This document shows positions 34,920 through 43,473 of a stretch of 64,000 bases of DNA, piece by piece. The position numbers were made by a program, and so were the translations under genes. How positions within the stretch are numbered: the stretch's first letter is position 1; each line of letters begins with the position of its first letter. Source of the DNA: Thermodesulfobacteriota bacterium. GTDB lineage: Bacteria > Desulfobacterota > QYQD01. Below the pieces are notes generated by a model. It worked only from the letters and a program-made list of their open reading frames with translations, had not been told where the DNA came from and made no database searches. The DNA is taken from assembly GCA_031082315.1 (NCBI GenBank), contig JAVHLC010000008.1, forward strand, positions 82,908 to 146,907, in the 5' to 3' direction.

Positions 34920-37724
34920 ATGGACTACCGGGAGACGCTTAATCTGCCGCAGACTGATTTTGCCATGAAGGCCAATCTTACCGAACGCGAGCCGGCCGTG
35001 ATTGAGAAATGGGAGGCGACCAGGCTTTATGAACGCATCCGTGCGGCGTCGCAGGGGCGGCCCCGGTATATACTCCATGACGGACCGCCTTATGCCAACG
35101 GCCACATCCACATGGGTACGGCCTTTAATAAGATACTGAAGGACATAGTCTTAAAGTCCAGACAGATGGCCGGGGCTGATTGTCCTTACGTGCCGGGCTG
35201 GGACTGCCACGGACTGCCCATCGAACACCAGGTGGACAGGGAGCTGGGGGCTAAGAAAAAAGGCTTATCCAAACTTGAACTCCGGCGGCATTGCCGGAAG
35301 TATGCCGGGAAGTTTATTGACATCCAGCGGGCCGAGTTCAAACGTTTAGGCGTCCTGGGGGACTGGGATAATCCTTATCTGACCATGAGTTATGAATACG
35401 AGGCAACGATTGCCCGCGAGTTTGGCCGGCTTTTTCTGAACGGCAGCATATATAAGAGCAAAAAGCCGGTTTATTGGTGCACTTCGTGCAGGACGGCGCT
35501 GGCCGAGGCCGAGGTTGAGTATTATCCGCACCGTTCGCCGTCCATCTATGTCAAATTCCCGCTGGCTTCGGATTTGACCTCCCGCCTGCCGTCCCTGGCT
35601 GGCAAGAATGTATTCATGCTGATATGGACCACTACTCCCTGGACCCTTCCGGCCAATCTGGCCGTGGCCTTGAATCCCGGATTTGATTATGTGGCCGTAC
35701 AGGTAGAAGATGAGGTATGGATCGTGGCCGAAGGGCTGCTTCTTTCACTGCTGGGGGCCCTGGGCATTGAGGGATATAAGATATTGGAGCGTTTCCCGGC
35801 AAAGCGCCTGGAGGGGCTGAAGTGCCAGCATCCTTTTTATGAGCGCGATTCTGCCGTCATCATGGCCTCCTATGTAACCATGGACACCGGCACCGGGTGT
35901 GTACATACCGCGCCGGGCCATGGCCGTGAGGACTATGAAAGCGGTTCGGCCTACGGGCTGGACATCTATTCGCCGGTGGACGCCGGGGGTAAGTTTACGG
36001 ATGAAGTCGGCTACTTTGCCGGAGAGGATATATTCAAGGCCAATGGGGCCATTATTAATCTTCTCAAGGAGAAGGGGCGTCTGATAGGGAGTGAAGAGAT
36101 CGAGCATAGCTATCCCCATTGCTGGCGTTGCAAAAAGCCGGTCATTTTCCGGGCCACTGAACAGTGGTTTGTCTCCATGGAGAAAAACGGCCTCCGTGAA
36201 AAGTCGCTGGATTGGGTGGGCAAGGTTAACTGGGTGCCTAAGTGGGGCCGGGACCGGATCCACAACATGCTGGCCAGCCGGTCGGATTGGTGTATATCGC
36301 GGCAACGTTCCTGGGGTGTGCCTCTGACCATTTTTTATTGTTGCGGCTGTGGCGAAGCGCTCATGAATGCAGAGATCATGGAAAAAGTGGTTAATAAATT
36401 CCGCGAAGGCGGGGCGGATACGTGGTTTGAGCTTGAATCCGGGGAATTTATCCCGGAAGGAACCACGTGCCCCAAATGTAAGGGCACGGAATTTGAGAAA
36501 GAAACGGATATCCTGGATGTCTGGTTTGATTCCGGAGTCAGTTTTGCCGCTGTCCTGGAAGGCCGCAAAGAACTGGGCTTCCCGGCTGACTTGTACCTGG
36601 AGGGAAGCGACCAGCACCGTGGCTGGTTCCACAGCTCGCTACTGGCGGCGGTGGGTACCCGGGGACAGGCTCCTTATCGCTCGGTGCTGACCCATGGCTT
36701 TGTAGTCGATGGCGAAGGAAAGAAGATGTCCAAATCCCTGGGCAATGTTATTGCCCCGGAGGAGATCATAAAAAAGCACGGGGCGGAGATCCTGCGCCTC
36801 TGGGTATCAGCCGAAGATTATCGCGATGATATCAAGATTTCTCCGGAGATCCTGCAGCGGTTGACCGAGGCCTACCGGAAGATCAGAAACACGGCGCGCT
36901 ACATACTGGGCAACCTGTATGACTTTTCACCGGAGAAAGATATCGTTTCTTACAGTGAGATGGTGGAGATAGACCGTTTTGCGCTGCATCAACTCGCGCA
37001 GATAACAGATAAGGTACGTTCGGCCTACGAGGAATTTGAACTTCATACCGTTTATCACACCCTCTACCAGTTTTGCGCCGTGGATTTGAGCGCCTTTTAC
37101 CTGGATGTCCTTAAAGACAGACTCTACACCAGCGGTAAGGAATCAAAAGACCGGCGCTCGGCCCAGGCCGCCATGTTTTACATTCTGGATACCTTGGTGC
37201 GTCTGATGGCCCCCATTCTTTCGTTCACCGCTGAGGAGATATGGCAGTATATGCCTGAGACAGCCGGCCGGGAAGAGGGCATTCATCTGGCCGGTTTTGC
37301 ATCCCTCCCGCCGGAGTTTAAGGATGCGGCGCTCGCCGCGAAATGGGAAAAGCTGCTTGCCGTCCGGGCCGGGGCGACCAGGGCCCTGGAGGTGGCACGC
37401 AGGGAGAAGGTGATCGGACATACCCTCAGCGCGGCGGTCAGGTTTTATCCTGCCCCTGAAGATTATTCGTTTTTGAGTGAAAATGCAGAGCTGTTACGCA
37501 CCATACTGATCGTATCGCAATTCGGGGTTGCCGAAGGGCCGGCGCCGGCCGGCTCCTACGTGGCTGAAGAGATAAGCGGGCTTTCCATTGTGGTATCTCC
37601 GGCTAAAGGGACCAAATGTGAACGCTGCTGGACGGTCTCTGAGAGCGTGGGCACTTTTACCGACCACCCGACTATCTGTGTCCGATGCCGGGAGGTGGTT
37701 ACGGCAAGCGGGAGTAAAGGATAA
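34920..37724 (+). CDS. ileS: Isoleucyl-tRNA synthetase
   Basis: Charges tRNA-Ile with isoleucine in the cytoplasm. At 934 residues it is the normal bacterial type. Class I signatures are present: HIHMG in [16 protein letters not shown], and KMSKS in [11 protein letters not shown]. The editing domain includes [14 protein letters not shown]-terminal zinc site is formed by CERCW and CVRCRE. The ATG is preceded by CGGAGGG; in-frame codons upstream lack a site. lspA starts 10 nt after the stop, a common ileS-lspA arrangement. Confidence 0.98.
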   Translation: MDYRETLNLPQTDFAMKANLTEREPAVIEKWEATRLYERIRAASQGRPRYILHDGPPYANGHIHMGTAFNKILKDIVLKSRQMAGADCPYVPGWDCHGLPIEHQVDRELGAKKKGLSKLELRRHCRKYAGKFIDIQRAEFKRLGVLGDWDNPYLTMSYEYEATIAREFGRLFLNGSIYKSKKPVYWCTSCRTALAEAEVEYYPHRSPSIYVKFPLASDLTSRLPSLAGKNVFMLIWTTTPWTLPANLAVALNPGFDYVAVQVEDEVWIVAEGLLLSLLGALGIEGYKILERFPAKRLEGLKCQHPFYERDSAVIMASYVTMDTGTGCVHTAPGHGREDYESGSAYGLDIYSPVDAGGKFTDEVGYFAGEDIFKANGAIINLLKEKGRLIGSEEIEHSYPHCWRCKKPVIFRATEQWFVSMEKNGLREKSLDWVGKVNWVPKWGRDRIHNMLASRSDWCISRQRSWGVPLTIFYCCGCGEALMNAEIMEKVVNKFREGGADTWFELESGEFIPEGTTCPKCKGTEFEKETDILDVWFDSGVSFAAVLEGRKELGFPADLYLEGSDQHRGWFHSSLLAAVGTRGQAPYRSVLTHGFVVDGEGKKMSKSLGNVIAPEEIIKKHGAEILRLWVSAEDYRDDIKISPEILQRLTEAYRKIRNTARYILGNLYDFSPEKDIVSYSEMVEIDRFALHQLAQITDKVRSAYEEFELHTVYHTLYQFCAVDLSAFYLDVLKDRLYTSGKESKDRRSAQAAMFYILDTLVRLMAPILSFTAEEIWQYMPETAGREEGIHLAGFASLPPEFKDAALAAKWEKLLAVRAGATRALEVARREKVIGHTLSAAVRFYPAPEDYSFLSENAELLRTILIVSQFGVAEGPAPAGSYVAEEISGLSIVVSPAKGTKCERCWTVSESVGTFTDHPTICVRCREVVTASGSKG

Positions 37725-37734
37725 TAAAAGTAGT

Positions 37735-38268
37735 ATGGATACTCTATCAGAAACAGAAAAAAAATCTTTAAAGCCGGCGAGCGACCTCTCTCAGAGGAGA
37801 CTGTGGTATTTATTCCTGGGCGTGGCTTTTGGTGTTTTCGCCCTGGATCAATTGACCAAGGGACATATACAATACCATTTTGGCCTGTATGAGAGCCGGG
37901 CCGTCATCCCGGGTTTTTTTAACCTGACATATATAACGAATTCCGGCGTGGCTTTTGGGCTGATGAGCGGAGAGCCGGATACCTGGAAACGGTTATTTTT
38001 TCTTTCGGTAACACTGTTAGCCGTAGGGTTTATTTTTTATCTCTTTGGACACTTCAGGTCAAAGGGCCGGGGGGCGGTCATCGCTATGGGGTTGATACTG
38101 GGCGGCGCCATCGGAAATATGGCAGACCGGGTGCGCCTGGGTAAGGTGATCGACTTTCTCGATTTTTATATCGGCGGCTGCCACTGGCCGGCCTTTAATG
38201 TGGCTGATGCCGCCATAACCTGCGGCGTGCTGTATCTGGCCCTTACGCTTTATAGACAACAGGGATAA
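37735..38268 (+). CDS. lspA: Signal peptidase II (prolipoprotein signal peptidase)
   Basis: A 177-residue inner-membrane aspartic protease that removes signal peptides from lipid-modified prolipoproteins. There are four transmembrane helices; NSGVAFGLM, the catalytic Asp segments GNMADRV and FNVADAAI, and FALDQLTK are all present. The N-terminal extension of about 20 charged residues is slightly long for the family. The ATG chosen follows the ileS stop. It is part of an ileS-lspA-lgt cluster, bringing two lipoprotein maturation steps together. Confidence 0.96.
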   Translation: MDTLSETEKKSLKPASDLSQRRLWYLFLGVAFGVFALDQLTKGHIQYHFGLYESRAVIPGFFNLTYITNSGVAFGLMSGEPDTWKRLFFLSVTLLAVGFIFYLFGHFRSKGRGAVIAMGLILGGAIGNMADRVRLGKVIDFLDFYIGGCHWPAFNVADAAITCGVLYLALTLYRQQG

Positions 38269-38271
38269 TCT

Positions 38272-39051
38272 ATGCATCCGATACTCTTTCGCATAGGCGG
38301 GCTTACTATCCATACCTATGGCCTGTTTGTGGCCATGGGGTTTATGGCAGGCATGGCCCTTGCTGTCCGGGAGGCCAGGCGCGCGGCCCTGGATACCGAG
38401 AAGATTTCCAACCTTTTTTTCTGGATCATAATTTCGGCGATCATCGGTTCGAGGCTTCTCTATGTCATAGCAGAGGCCCCGGGCCTTATAACGTCTCCCC
38501 TCGAGATATTTAAGATCTGGAAAGGCGGCTTGGTCTTTTACGGCGGGGTTATCCTGGCGGTGGCAGTTACGATTTTTTATATAAGGCATAACAGGCTGCC
38601 GCTCTGGACAACCATGGATATCCTGGCCCCGCCTTTGGCCCTTGGCCTGGCGTTTGGCCGCCTCGGGTGTTTTTCTGCCGGCTGCTGTTATGGCCGGGCG
38701 ACAGACGTACCTTGGGCGGTTACATTTACCAATCCGGATTCACTGGCGCCGCTTTATATTTCCCTCCATCCTACCCAGCTTTATGAATCCGGCGCGGCGC
38801 TTATTATCTTTGCCATTCTTATGCTTACACGCCGGGCGAAGCGGTTTGAAGGCCAGCTCATGTGGACATTCTTTTTTCTATACGCTGTGGCGCGATTTAT
38901 CATCGAAAATTACCGTGGCGACCCCCGTGGGGCGGTATGGGGCGATCTCCTTTCTACCAGCCAATTTATAAGCTTACTGTCGGCTGTTGCTGCGCTGGCG
39001 GGTTTCTTTTATTCTCTGAGGAAACAAGGCGCAAGGCAAGGGGGCGCGTAA
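38272..39051 (+). CDS. lgt: Prolipoprotein diacylglyceryl transferase
   Basis: A 259-residue inner-membrane enzyme that transfers diacylglycerol from phosphatidylglycerol to the lipobox Cys, the first step of lipoprotein maturation. Several transmembrane helices are seen, with GGLVFYGGV and the family signature GRLGCFSAGCCYGRATD, plus HPTQLYES near the C-terminus. It begins 3 nt after lspA. The PhnD-like lipoprotein at 22.7 kb is one plausible substrate in this window. Confidence 0.97.
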   Translation: MHPILFRIGGLTIHTYGLFVAMGFMAGMALAVREARRAALDTEKISNLFFWIIISAIIGSRLLYVIAEAPGLITSPLEIFKIWKGGLVFYGGVILAVAVTIFYIRHNRLPLWTTMDILAPPLALGLAFGRLGCFSAGCCYGRATDVPWAVTFTNPDSLAPLYISLHPTQLYESGAALIIFAILMLTRRAKRFEGQLMWTFFFLYAVARFIIENYRGDPRGAVWGDLLSTSQFISLLSAVAALAGFFYSLRKQGARQGGA

Positions 39052-39159
39052 TAAAAAATCTTGCAAAAGGGGCAAACTTCATTATTATTAGGCCCGAATT
39101 TTGGGGGCGGCGGATTTAGGCCCGCCGTTATTGATTTTTATGCCTGGTGGGAGGTGCGT

Positions 39160-39594
39160 ATGCTTATTTTGGAAGATCTCAAATATACTGAAGAACATAT
39201 ATGGGCCAGACATGATGGGAATAAAAAGATTACCATAGGCATTACTGATTATGCGCAGAAGAAATTTGGTGATGTTGTTTATATTGAATTGCCGGAGGAA
39301 GGGGAAGAGGTCATTAACGATGAGCCGTTCGGCAGTATAGAATCTTCTGAATCTGTTTCCGATTTGTATGCTCCTTTGAACGGAGAGGTAATCGAAATTA
39401 ATGAAGAGCGCATCGATTCCCCGGAGATAATCAATGATGACCCTTATGAAGAAGGCTGGCTTATACGTATAAAGGTTCCTTCCCTTAAGGAATATAATGA
39501 GCTTATGAGTGCGGACGAGTACAGGGAATATGTGCAGCAGGAGGAGATGGAGGAGGAAGAGGAGTTAGAGGAAGAGGAAGCAGAAGCAGATTAG
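39160..39594 (+). CDS. GcvH-like protein lacking the lipoyl-lysine
   Basis: A 144-residue protein with a clear H-protein/biotinyl-lipoyl fold: YTEEHIWARHDG, IGITDYAQKKFGDVVYIELPEEG, APLNGEVIEINE, DPYEEGWLIRIK. In normal GcvH the modified lysine lies in ESVKAxSD; here the same place reads ESSESVSD, so the lysine is replaced by glutamate (codon GAA). It therefore cannot carry lipoate at the usual site. The C-terminus carries a run of about 20 residues that are nearly all Glu. GGGAGG precedes the ATG. No glycine cleavage genes are nearby; fabD follows. Function is unknown, perhaps a scaffold or regulator. Confidence 0.85.
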   Translation: MLILEDLKYTEEHIWARHDGNKKITIGITDYAQKKFGDVVYIELPEEGEEVINDEPFGSIESSESVSDLYAPLNGEVIEINEERIDSPEIINDDPYEEGWLIRIKVPSLKEYNELMSADEYREYVQQEEMEEEEELEEEEAEAD

Positions 39595-39644
39595 AGAAGG
39601 GAAAATTTTACTTGCAGACCTGAATTGGAAAGGGATTTGATTTT

Positions 39645-40616
39645 GTGAAAAAAACGGCTTTTTTATTCCCCGGCCAGGGGTCTCAGTACGTGGGTATGGG
39701 GAGGGATCTGTATCTGAAAAGGTCAGAGGTAAAGAAGATTTTTGACACAGCCTCTGCCATTACCGGCCTTGATCTGGCCTCTCTCTGTTTTGACGGCCCC
39801 TTAGAAAGATTGACGGAGACGGTCAACGTCCAGCCGGCCATTACCGCCGTTAATCTCTCCTGCCTGGCTGTGTTACAGGAAAATGGACTGGCCCCGGATC
39901 TGGTGGCCGGACATAGCCTTGGAGAATATTCGGCGCTCTATGCCGCAGGGGTTATAGGTCTGGCGGATGCTTTTCGCCTGGTAGCGGAGAGGGGCAGACT
40001 AATGCAGCAGGAGGCGGAAAAGAATCCCGGAGGCATGATAGCGGTTATTGGCTTGGATATAGATGTCATAAAAGGATTGGTTGAAGATTTCCAGGGAACA
40101 GGCGTGGGCGTGGTTTCTATTGCCAACCACAATACACATGAGCAGATCGTGCTTACGGGACAGAAAGAGGCGTTAAATAAATTGTCGGCTAAGGTGAGCG
40201 CCGGCGGCGGGAAGGCCATCCCCTTAAAGGTCAGCGGGCCCTGGCATAGTCCCCTTTTAAAAGATGCAGTCAATGATTACAAGGAATTTATGAAAGGGAT
40301 CACGTTCCATAATCCCTCTGTCCCTGTATTGTTCAATGTCACCGCCGATTTTGCGGAAGAGCCGGGAGAGATCCGTAAGATCATGTCCCGGCAGATATGT
40401 TCACCCGTACTCTGGTATGATATAATGCAAAAGATGCTGGCCGGGGGTGTCTCTATTTTCGTTGAGGCCGGCCCTAAAAAGGTTTTATCCGGTTTATTGA
40501 AAAAGACCTTGCCGGCGGATGATCGCTTCGAAATCTATCAGGCCGACGATCTGGAAGGCCTTTTGGCTGTTGCTGAAAGGTTAGCCGGAAATCGAAAGCT
40601 CATAGCTGATAGCTGA
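39645..40616 (+). CDS. fabD: Malonyl-CoA:ACP transacylase
   Basis: A 323-residue cytoplasmic enzyme that loads malonyl groups onto acyl carrier protein for fatty acid synthesis. It has FPGQGSQ at the N-terminus, the nucleophile motif GHSLGEY, and GPWHSPLL containing the catalytic His. The start is GTG with GAAAGGG upstream. The last residues NRKLIADS are encoded by an AGCTGA-type intergenic repeat, so the natural C-terminus has probably been replaced by repeat sequence. No other fab genes are adjacent. Confidence 0.96.
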   Translation: MKKTAFLFPGQGSQYVGMGRDLYLKRSEVKKIFDTASAITGLDLASLCFDGPLERLTETVNVQPAITAVNLSCLAVLQENGLAPDLVAGHSLGEYSALYAAGVIGLADAFRLVAERGRLMQQEAEKNPGGMIAVIGLDIDVIKGLVEDFQGTGVGVVSIANHNTHEQIVLTGQKEALNKLSAKVSAGGGKAIPLKVSGPWHSPLLKDAVNDYKEFMKGITFHNPSVPVLFNVTADFAEEPGEIRKIMSRQICSPVLWYDIMQKMLAGGVSIFVEAGPKKVLSGLLKKTLPADDRFEIYQADDLEGLLAVAERLAGNRKLIADS

Positions 40617-40626
40617 TCGCTTTAAG

Positions 40627-40830
40627 ATGCCAAAACTAGTCCTGTATAAAGACCGGTGTAAAGGATGCGCCCTTTGCACCCTGGCCTGCCCCAAACACCT
40701 CCTTGAGATCAGCACGGAGATCAATAGACAGGGATATTATGTAATTTCTCTGGCCGCGCCCGGGAAATGCAATGGCTGCGGCCTGTGTGCGGAGATGTGC
40801 CCGGATATGGCGATAGAGGTCTGGCGTTAA
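40627..40830 (+). CDS. korD: 4Fe-4S ferredoxin subunit of 2-oxoacid:ferredoxin oxidoreductase
   Basis: A 67-residue delta subunit with two cluster-binding sets, CKGCALCTLACPK and CNGCGLCAEMCPD, which would hold two 4Fe-4S clusters and pass electrons to free ferredoxin. It starts at ATG 10 nt after fabD, and the alpha subunit follows with a 2-nt gap. It lacks a distinct ribosome site, so coupling with the preceding gene is likely. Confidence 0.9.
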   Translation: MPKLVLYKDRCKGCALCTLACPKHLLEISTEINRQGYYVISLAAPGKCNGCGLCAEMCPDMAIEVWR

Positions 40831-40832
40831 AA

Positions 40833-41906
40833 ATGCGGAAGACAGAAGCGGTTTATAACCGGAAGCTGGTTAAGGGGAATGAGGCCATTGCCCTGGGAGC
40901 TATTGCGGCCGGATGTCGTTTTTATGCCGGCTACCCGATTACCCCGCAGAACGAAATCCCGGAATTCATGGCCGGCCGGATGCCTGCCGTGGGCGGGACG
41001 TTCATTCAGGCGGAGAGTGAGATAGCGGCTATCAGTATGGTGATGGGGGCTGCCGCCACAGGGGCAAGGGCCATGACCTCTTCTTCCAGCCCGGGCATAT
41101 CTCTGAAGCAGGAGGCCATCTCCTATATGGCCGGGTCAGAGATCCCGTGTGTGGTGGTCAATGTATGCCGTAGCGGTCCGGGGTTAGGCGGGATAAGCGC
41201 CTCCCAGGGTGACTATTTTCAGGCCACCCGGGGCGGCGGCCACGGCGACTATCGCACCTTTGTCCTGGCGCCCCATTCTGTGCAGGAGAGTTATGACCTG
41301 ACTATGCTGGCCTTTGATATTGCGGACCGGTACCGGACACCGGTTCTGGTTTTAAGCGATGCAGTCCTGGGACAGATGAAAGAGCCTGTTTATCTCCGGG
41401 GTTATAAGGGGCGGGAGATAAGGAAACCCTGGGCGCTTACCGGCGCAAAGGGACGCAAGGCCCGGTATCTGAAAAGTCTTTATTTAAACGAAGGTGAACT
41501 CACGGCGCGCAACTGGAAACTTTTCAGGAAATACAGACGTATGGAGAAGGAAATTCGTTACGAAATGTACCTTACAGAGGATGCCGAGGCCATAGTCGTG
41601 GCCTTTGGGTGCGCAGCCAGAATTCTCAAGACCTCCATACAGATGGCCCGCACGAAAGGGATGCGGGTCGGGATGTTTCGTCCCATAAGCCTTTTCCCGT
41701 TTCCTTCGCAGGCGCTCGCCGCTATCTCGAACCGGGTGAACCGGTTCCTGGTTTGTGAATTGAATACCGGCCAGATGGTTGAGGACGTGCGCCTGGCGGT
41801 TAAGCCGGGCGCCACTGTGGAGTCCTGTCTATGTCCAGGTTATATCCCGACCCCGAATGAGCTTTTCAGAGAAATTAAGAAAAGGTATTTAGCCAGCAAT
41901 CCTTAA
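40833..41906 (+). CDS. korA: 2-oxoacid:ferredoxin oxidoreductase alpha subunit (KorA/VorB type)
   Basis: A 357-residue subunit that, with beta, gamma and delta subunits, decarboxylates a 2-oxoacid to an acyl-CoA while reducing ferredoxin. Motifs include YPITPQNEIPEFMA, IQAESEIAAISMVMGAA, TSSSSPGISLKQEAISYMAG and SQGDYFQATRGGGHGDYR. Overall it fits the 2-oxoglutarate or branched-chain 2-oxoacid (Vor) enzymes, which cannot be separated by sequence alone. Given the aconitase gene in the same window, a role in an anaerobic citrate cycle is plausible. The ATG is taken 3 nt after the delta-subunit stop. Confidence 0.9.
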   Translation: MRKTEAVYNRKLVKGNEAIALGAIAAGCRFYAGYPITPQNEIPEFMAGRMPAVGGTFIQAESEIAAISMVMGAAATGARAMTSSSSPGISLKQEAISYMAGSEIPCVVVNVCRSGPGLGGISASQGDYFQATRGGGHGDYRTFVLAPHSVQESYDLTMLAFDIADRYRTPVLVLSDAVLGQMKEPVYLRGYKGREIRKPWALTGAKGRKARYLKSLYLNEGELTARNWKLFRKYRRMEKEIRYEMYLTEDAEAIVVAFGCAARILKTSIQMARTKGMRVGMFRPISLFPFPSQALAAISNRVNRFLVCELNTGQMVEDVRLAVKPGATVESCLCPGYIPTPNELFREIKKRYLASNP

Positions 41907-41907
41907 G

Positions 41908-42645
41908 ATGAAGCCGGTATTTAAGAGACCAAAAAGCCTTTATGACGTCCCTTTTCATTATTGCCCCGGGTGCCATCACGGCATAGCCCATCGTCTGATC
42001 GCCGAGGCTATAGATGCTTTGGGCATTCAGGAACGGGTTGTTGCCGTGGCTTCTATCGGCTGTTCGGTCTTTCTTTATGATTATTTTGCCGTTGATGTGC
42101 TGGAGGCCCCCCATGGCCGGGCCCCGGCAGTGGGTACCGGCATAAAGAGGGCGCGGCCCGAAAGCATGGTCTTTACCTATCAGGGCGATGGGGACCTGGC
42201 CGCCATTGGTTTGGCAGAGACTATCCATGCCGCTAACCGGGGAGAACAGTTGGCGGTATTTTTTATCAATAACACCATCTATGGGATGACCGGGGGACAG
42301 ATGGCCCCTACCACCTTGCCCGGACAGAAGACTACGACGACGCCTTCAGGCCGCCGGGTGATTGGTGAAGGGGCTCCCATTAAGATGGCCGAGATGATTG
42401 CGGCGCTGAAGCCTCCGGCCTTTGTGGCCAGAGTGGCCGTTAACAATCCCAAAAGTATTCTCCAGGCCAGGAAGGCGGTTCAAAAGGCCTTCCGCATCCA
42501 GGTGGAAGGGAAGGGCTATGCCTTTGTCGAATTCCTGTCTGCCTGTCCGACCAACTGGAAGATGACCCCGTGCGAGGCCAATCGCCATGTAAGTGAGGCG
42601 CTGATTCCGGAATTTCCGCTGGGGGTGTTTAAAGGCGACTTATAA
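41908..42645 (+). CDS. korB: 2-oxoacid:ferredoxin oxidoreductase beta subunit (TPP-binding)
   Basis: A 245-residue thiamine-diphosphate-binding subunit. It has YCPGCHHGIAHRLIAEAI at the N-terminus, the TPP motif GDGDLAAIG followed by NNTIYGMTGGQMAPTT, and a conserved CPTNW segment near the C-terminus. It starts one base after the alpha stop. A repeat of about 100 bp separates it from the gamma subunit, the only loose junction of this operon. Confidence 0.92.
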   Translation: MKPVFKRPKSLYDVPFHYCPGCHHGIAHRLIAEAIDALGIQERVVAVASIGCSVFLYDYFAVDVLEAPHGRAPAVGTGIKRARPESMVFTYQGDGDLAAIGLAETIHAANRGEQLAVFFINNTIYGMTGGQMAPTTLPGQKTTTTPSGRRVIGEGAPIKMAEMIAALKPPAFVARVAVNNPKSILQARKAVQKAFRIQVEGKGYAFVEFLSACPTNWKMTPCEANRHVSEALIPEFPLGVFKGDL

Positions 42646-42748
42646 GGATTAAATTAGGACGCAGATTTACGCCGATACCCGCAGAAAATATTTTTTGATT
42701 CAATATCCTGGTAATCTGCGTTCATCTGCGTCCAAAATAGAGAAGATA
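42646..42748. repeat. Palindromic element inside the kor operon
   Basis: GGACGCAGATTTACGCCGAT on the left pairs imperfectly with an ATCTGCGTTCATCTGCGTCC right arm around a loop of about 35 bases. It separates korB from korC and may be a processing site; transcription must still read through for the gamma subunit to be made. Confidence 0.65.
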
Positions 42749-43306
42749 ATGTATTTTGACGTGATCATATCCGGATTCGGCGGGCAGGGCATACTGTTTA
42801 TGGGCAATCTTCTGGCCCATGCCGCTATGCTCGAAGGGAAAAATGTGACCTATATGCCTGCTTATGGGCCGGAGATGCGGGGAGGTGCGGCTAATTGTAC
42901 GGTGGTAGTGGCGGATGAGGAAATCGGCTCTCCGGTGATTTATCACCCGCATACCGCCATCGTCATGAACAGGCCCTCTCTATATAAATTCGGCCCGCGC
43001 GTCCTGCGCGGCGGTTTGCTGGTGGTCAACTCTTCTCTTGTTGATCCTGCGGAGGTTGTCTATAAGGGCATCAACCTGTTGTTTATCCCGGCCAATGACC
43101 TGGCCCGGGAGGCCGGGGATGATCGTCTGGGAAACATGGCGGCCCTGGGGGCATTGATAACAAAGACCGGGGTTGTGCGCTTACAGAGCCTTGTTGATGC
43201 GTTGTCAGAGATTATACAGGAAAGGTATCGTGACCTGCTGCCGGTAAACATCGGGTGTCTGGAAAAGGGCGCGGCCTACGTAAGAAATCTCAAATCTCAA
43301 ATTTGA
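42749..43306 (+). CDS. korC: 2-oxoacid:ferredoxin oxidoreductase gamma subunit
   Basis: A 185-residue subunit with ISGFGGQGILFMGNLL, YGPEMRGGAANCTVVV and DRLGNMAALGALI, typical of the gamma (POR_gamma) domain. The ATG at 42749 follows AGAGAAG; an extension to 42695 runs through the repeat and is rejected. The last codons are LKSQI, and the stop TGA overlaps the start of a MITE-like terminus. Confidence 0.9.
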   Translation: MYFDVIISGFGGQGILFMGNLLAHAAMLEGKNVTYMPAYGPEMRGGAANCTVVVADEEIGSPVIYHPHTAIVMNRPSLYKFGPRVLRGGLLVVNSSLVDPAEVVYKGINLLFIPANDLAREAGDDRLGNMAALGALITKTGVVRLQSLVDALSEIIQERYRDLLPVNIGCLEKGAAYVRNLKSQI

Positions 43307-43466
43307 TTAACTCGTAAAAAGTTCAAAATATCACGCAACGCCGCCAAGGACGCAAAAATAATAAAATTTGGAACTCAGGAACTCATGAAGAAAAATGCAT
43401 TCCTGATTTCTTGATTTCCAGATTTTCATTTTTTCTTTGCGGTCTTTGCGCTTTTGCGTGAGAAAT
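43304..43466 (+). repeat. Partial MITE-like/palindromic element after korC
   Basis: It begins TGATTAACTCGTAAAAAGT, like the terminus of the elements at 12.4 and 59.9 kb, and includes TCACGCAACGCCGCCAAGGA and a right arm with CTTTGCGCTTTTGCGTGAG. The right terminal repeat is not recognisable. No gene is seen. Confidence 0.5.
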
Positions 43467-43473
43467 TGCCTTC

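Noticed and set aside
39160..39594. Calling this gene a functional glycine cleavage H protein
   Set aside because: The lipoyl-lysine is replaced by Glu and no gcvT or gcvP is nearby.
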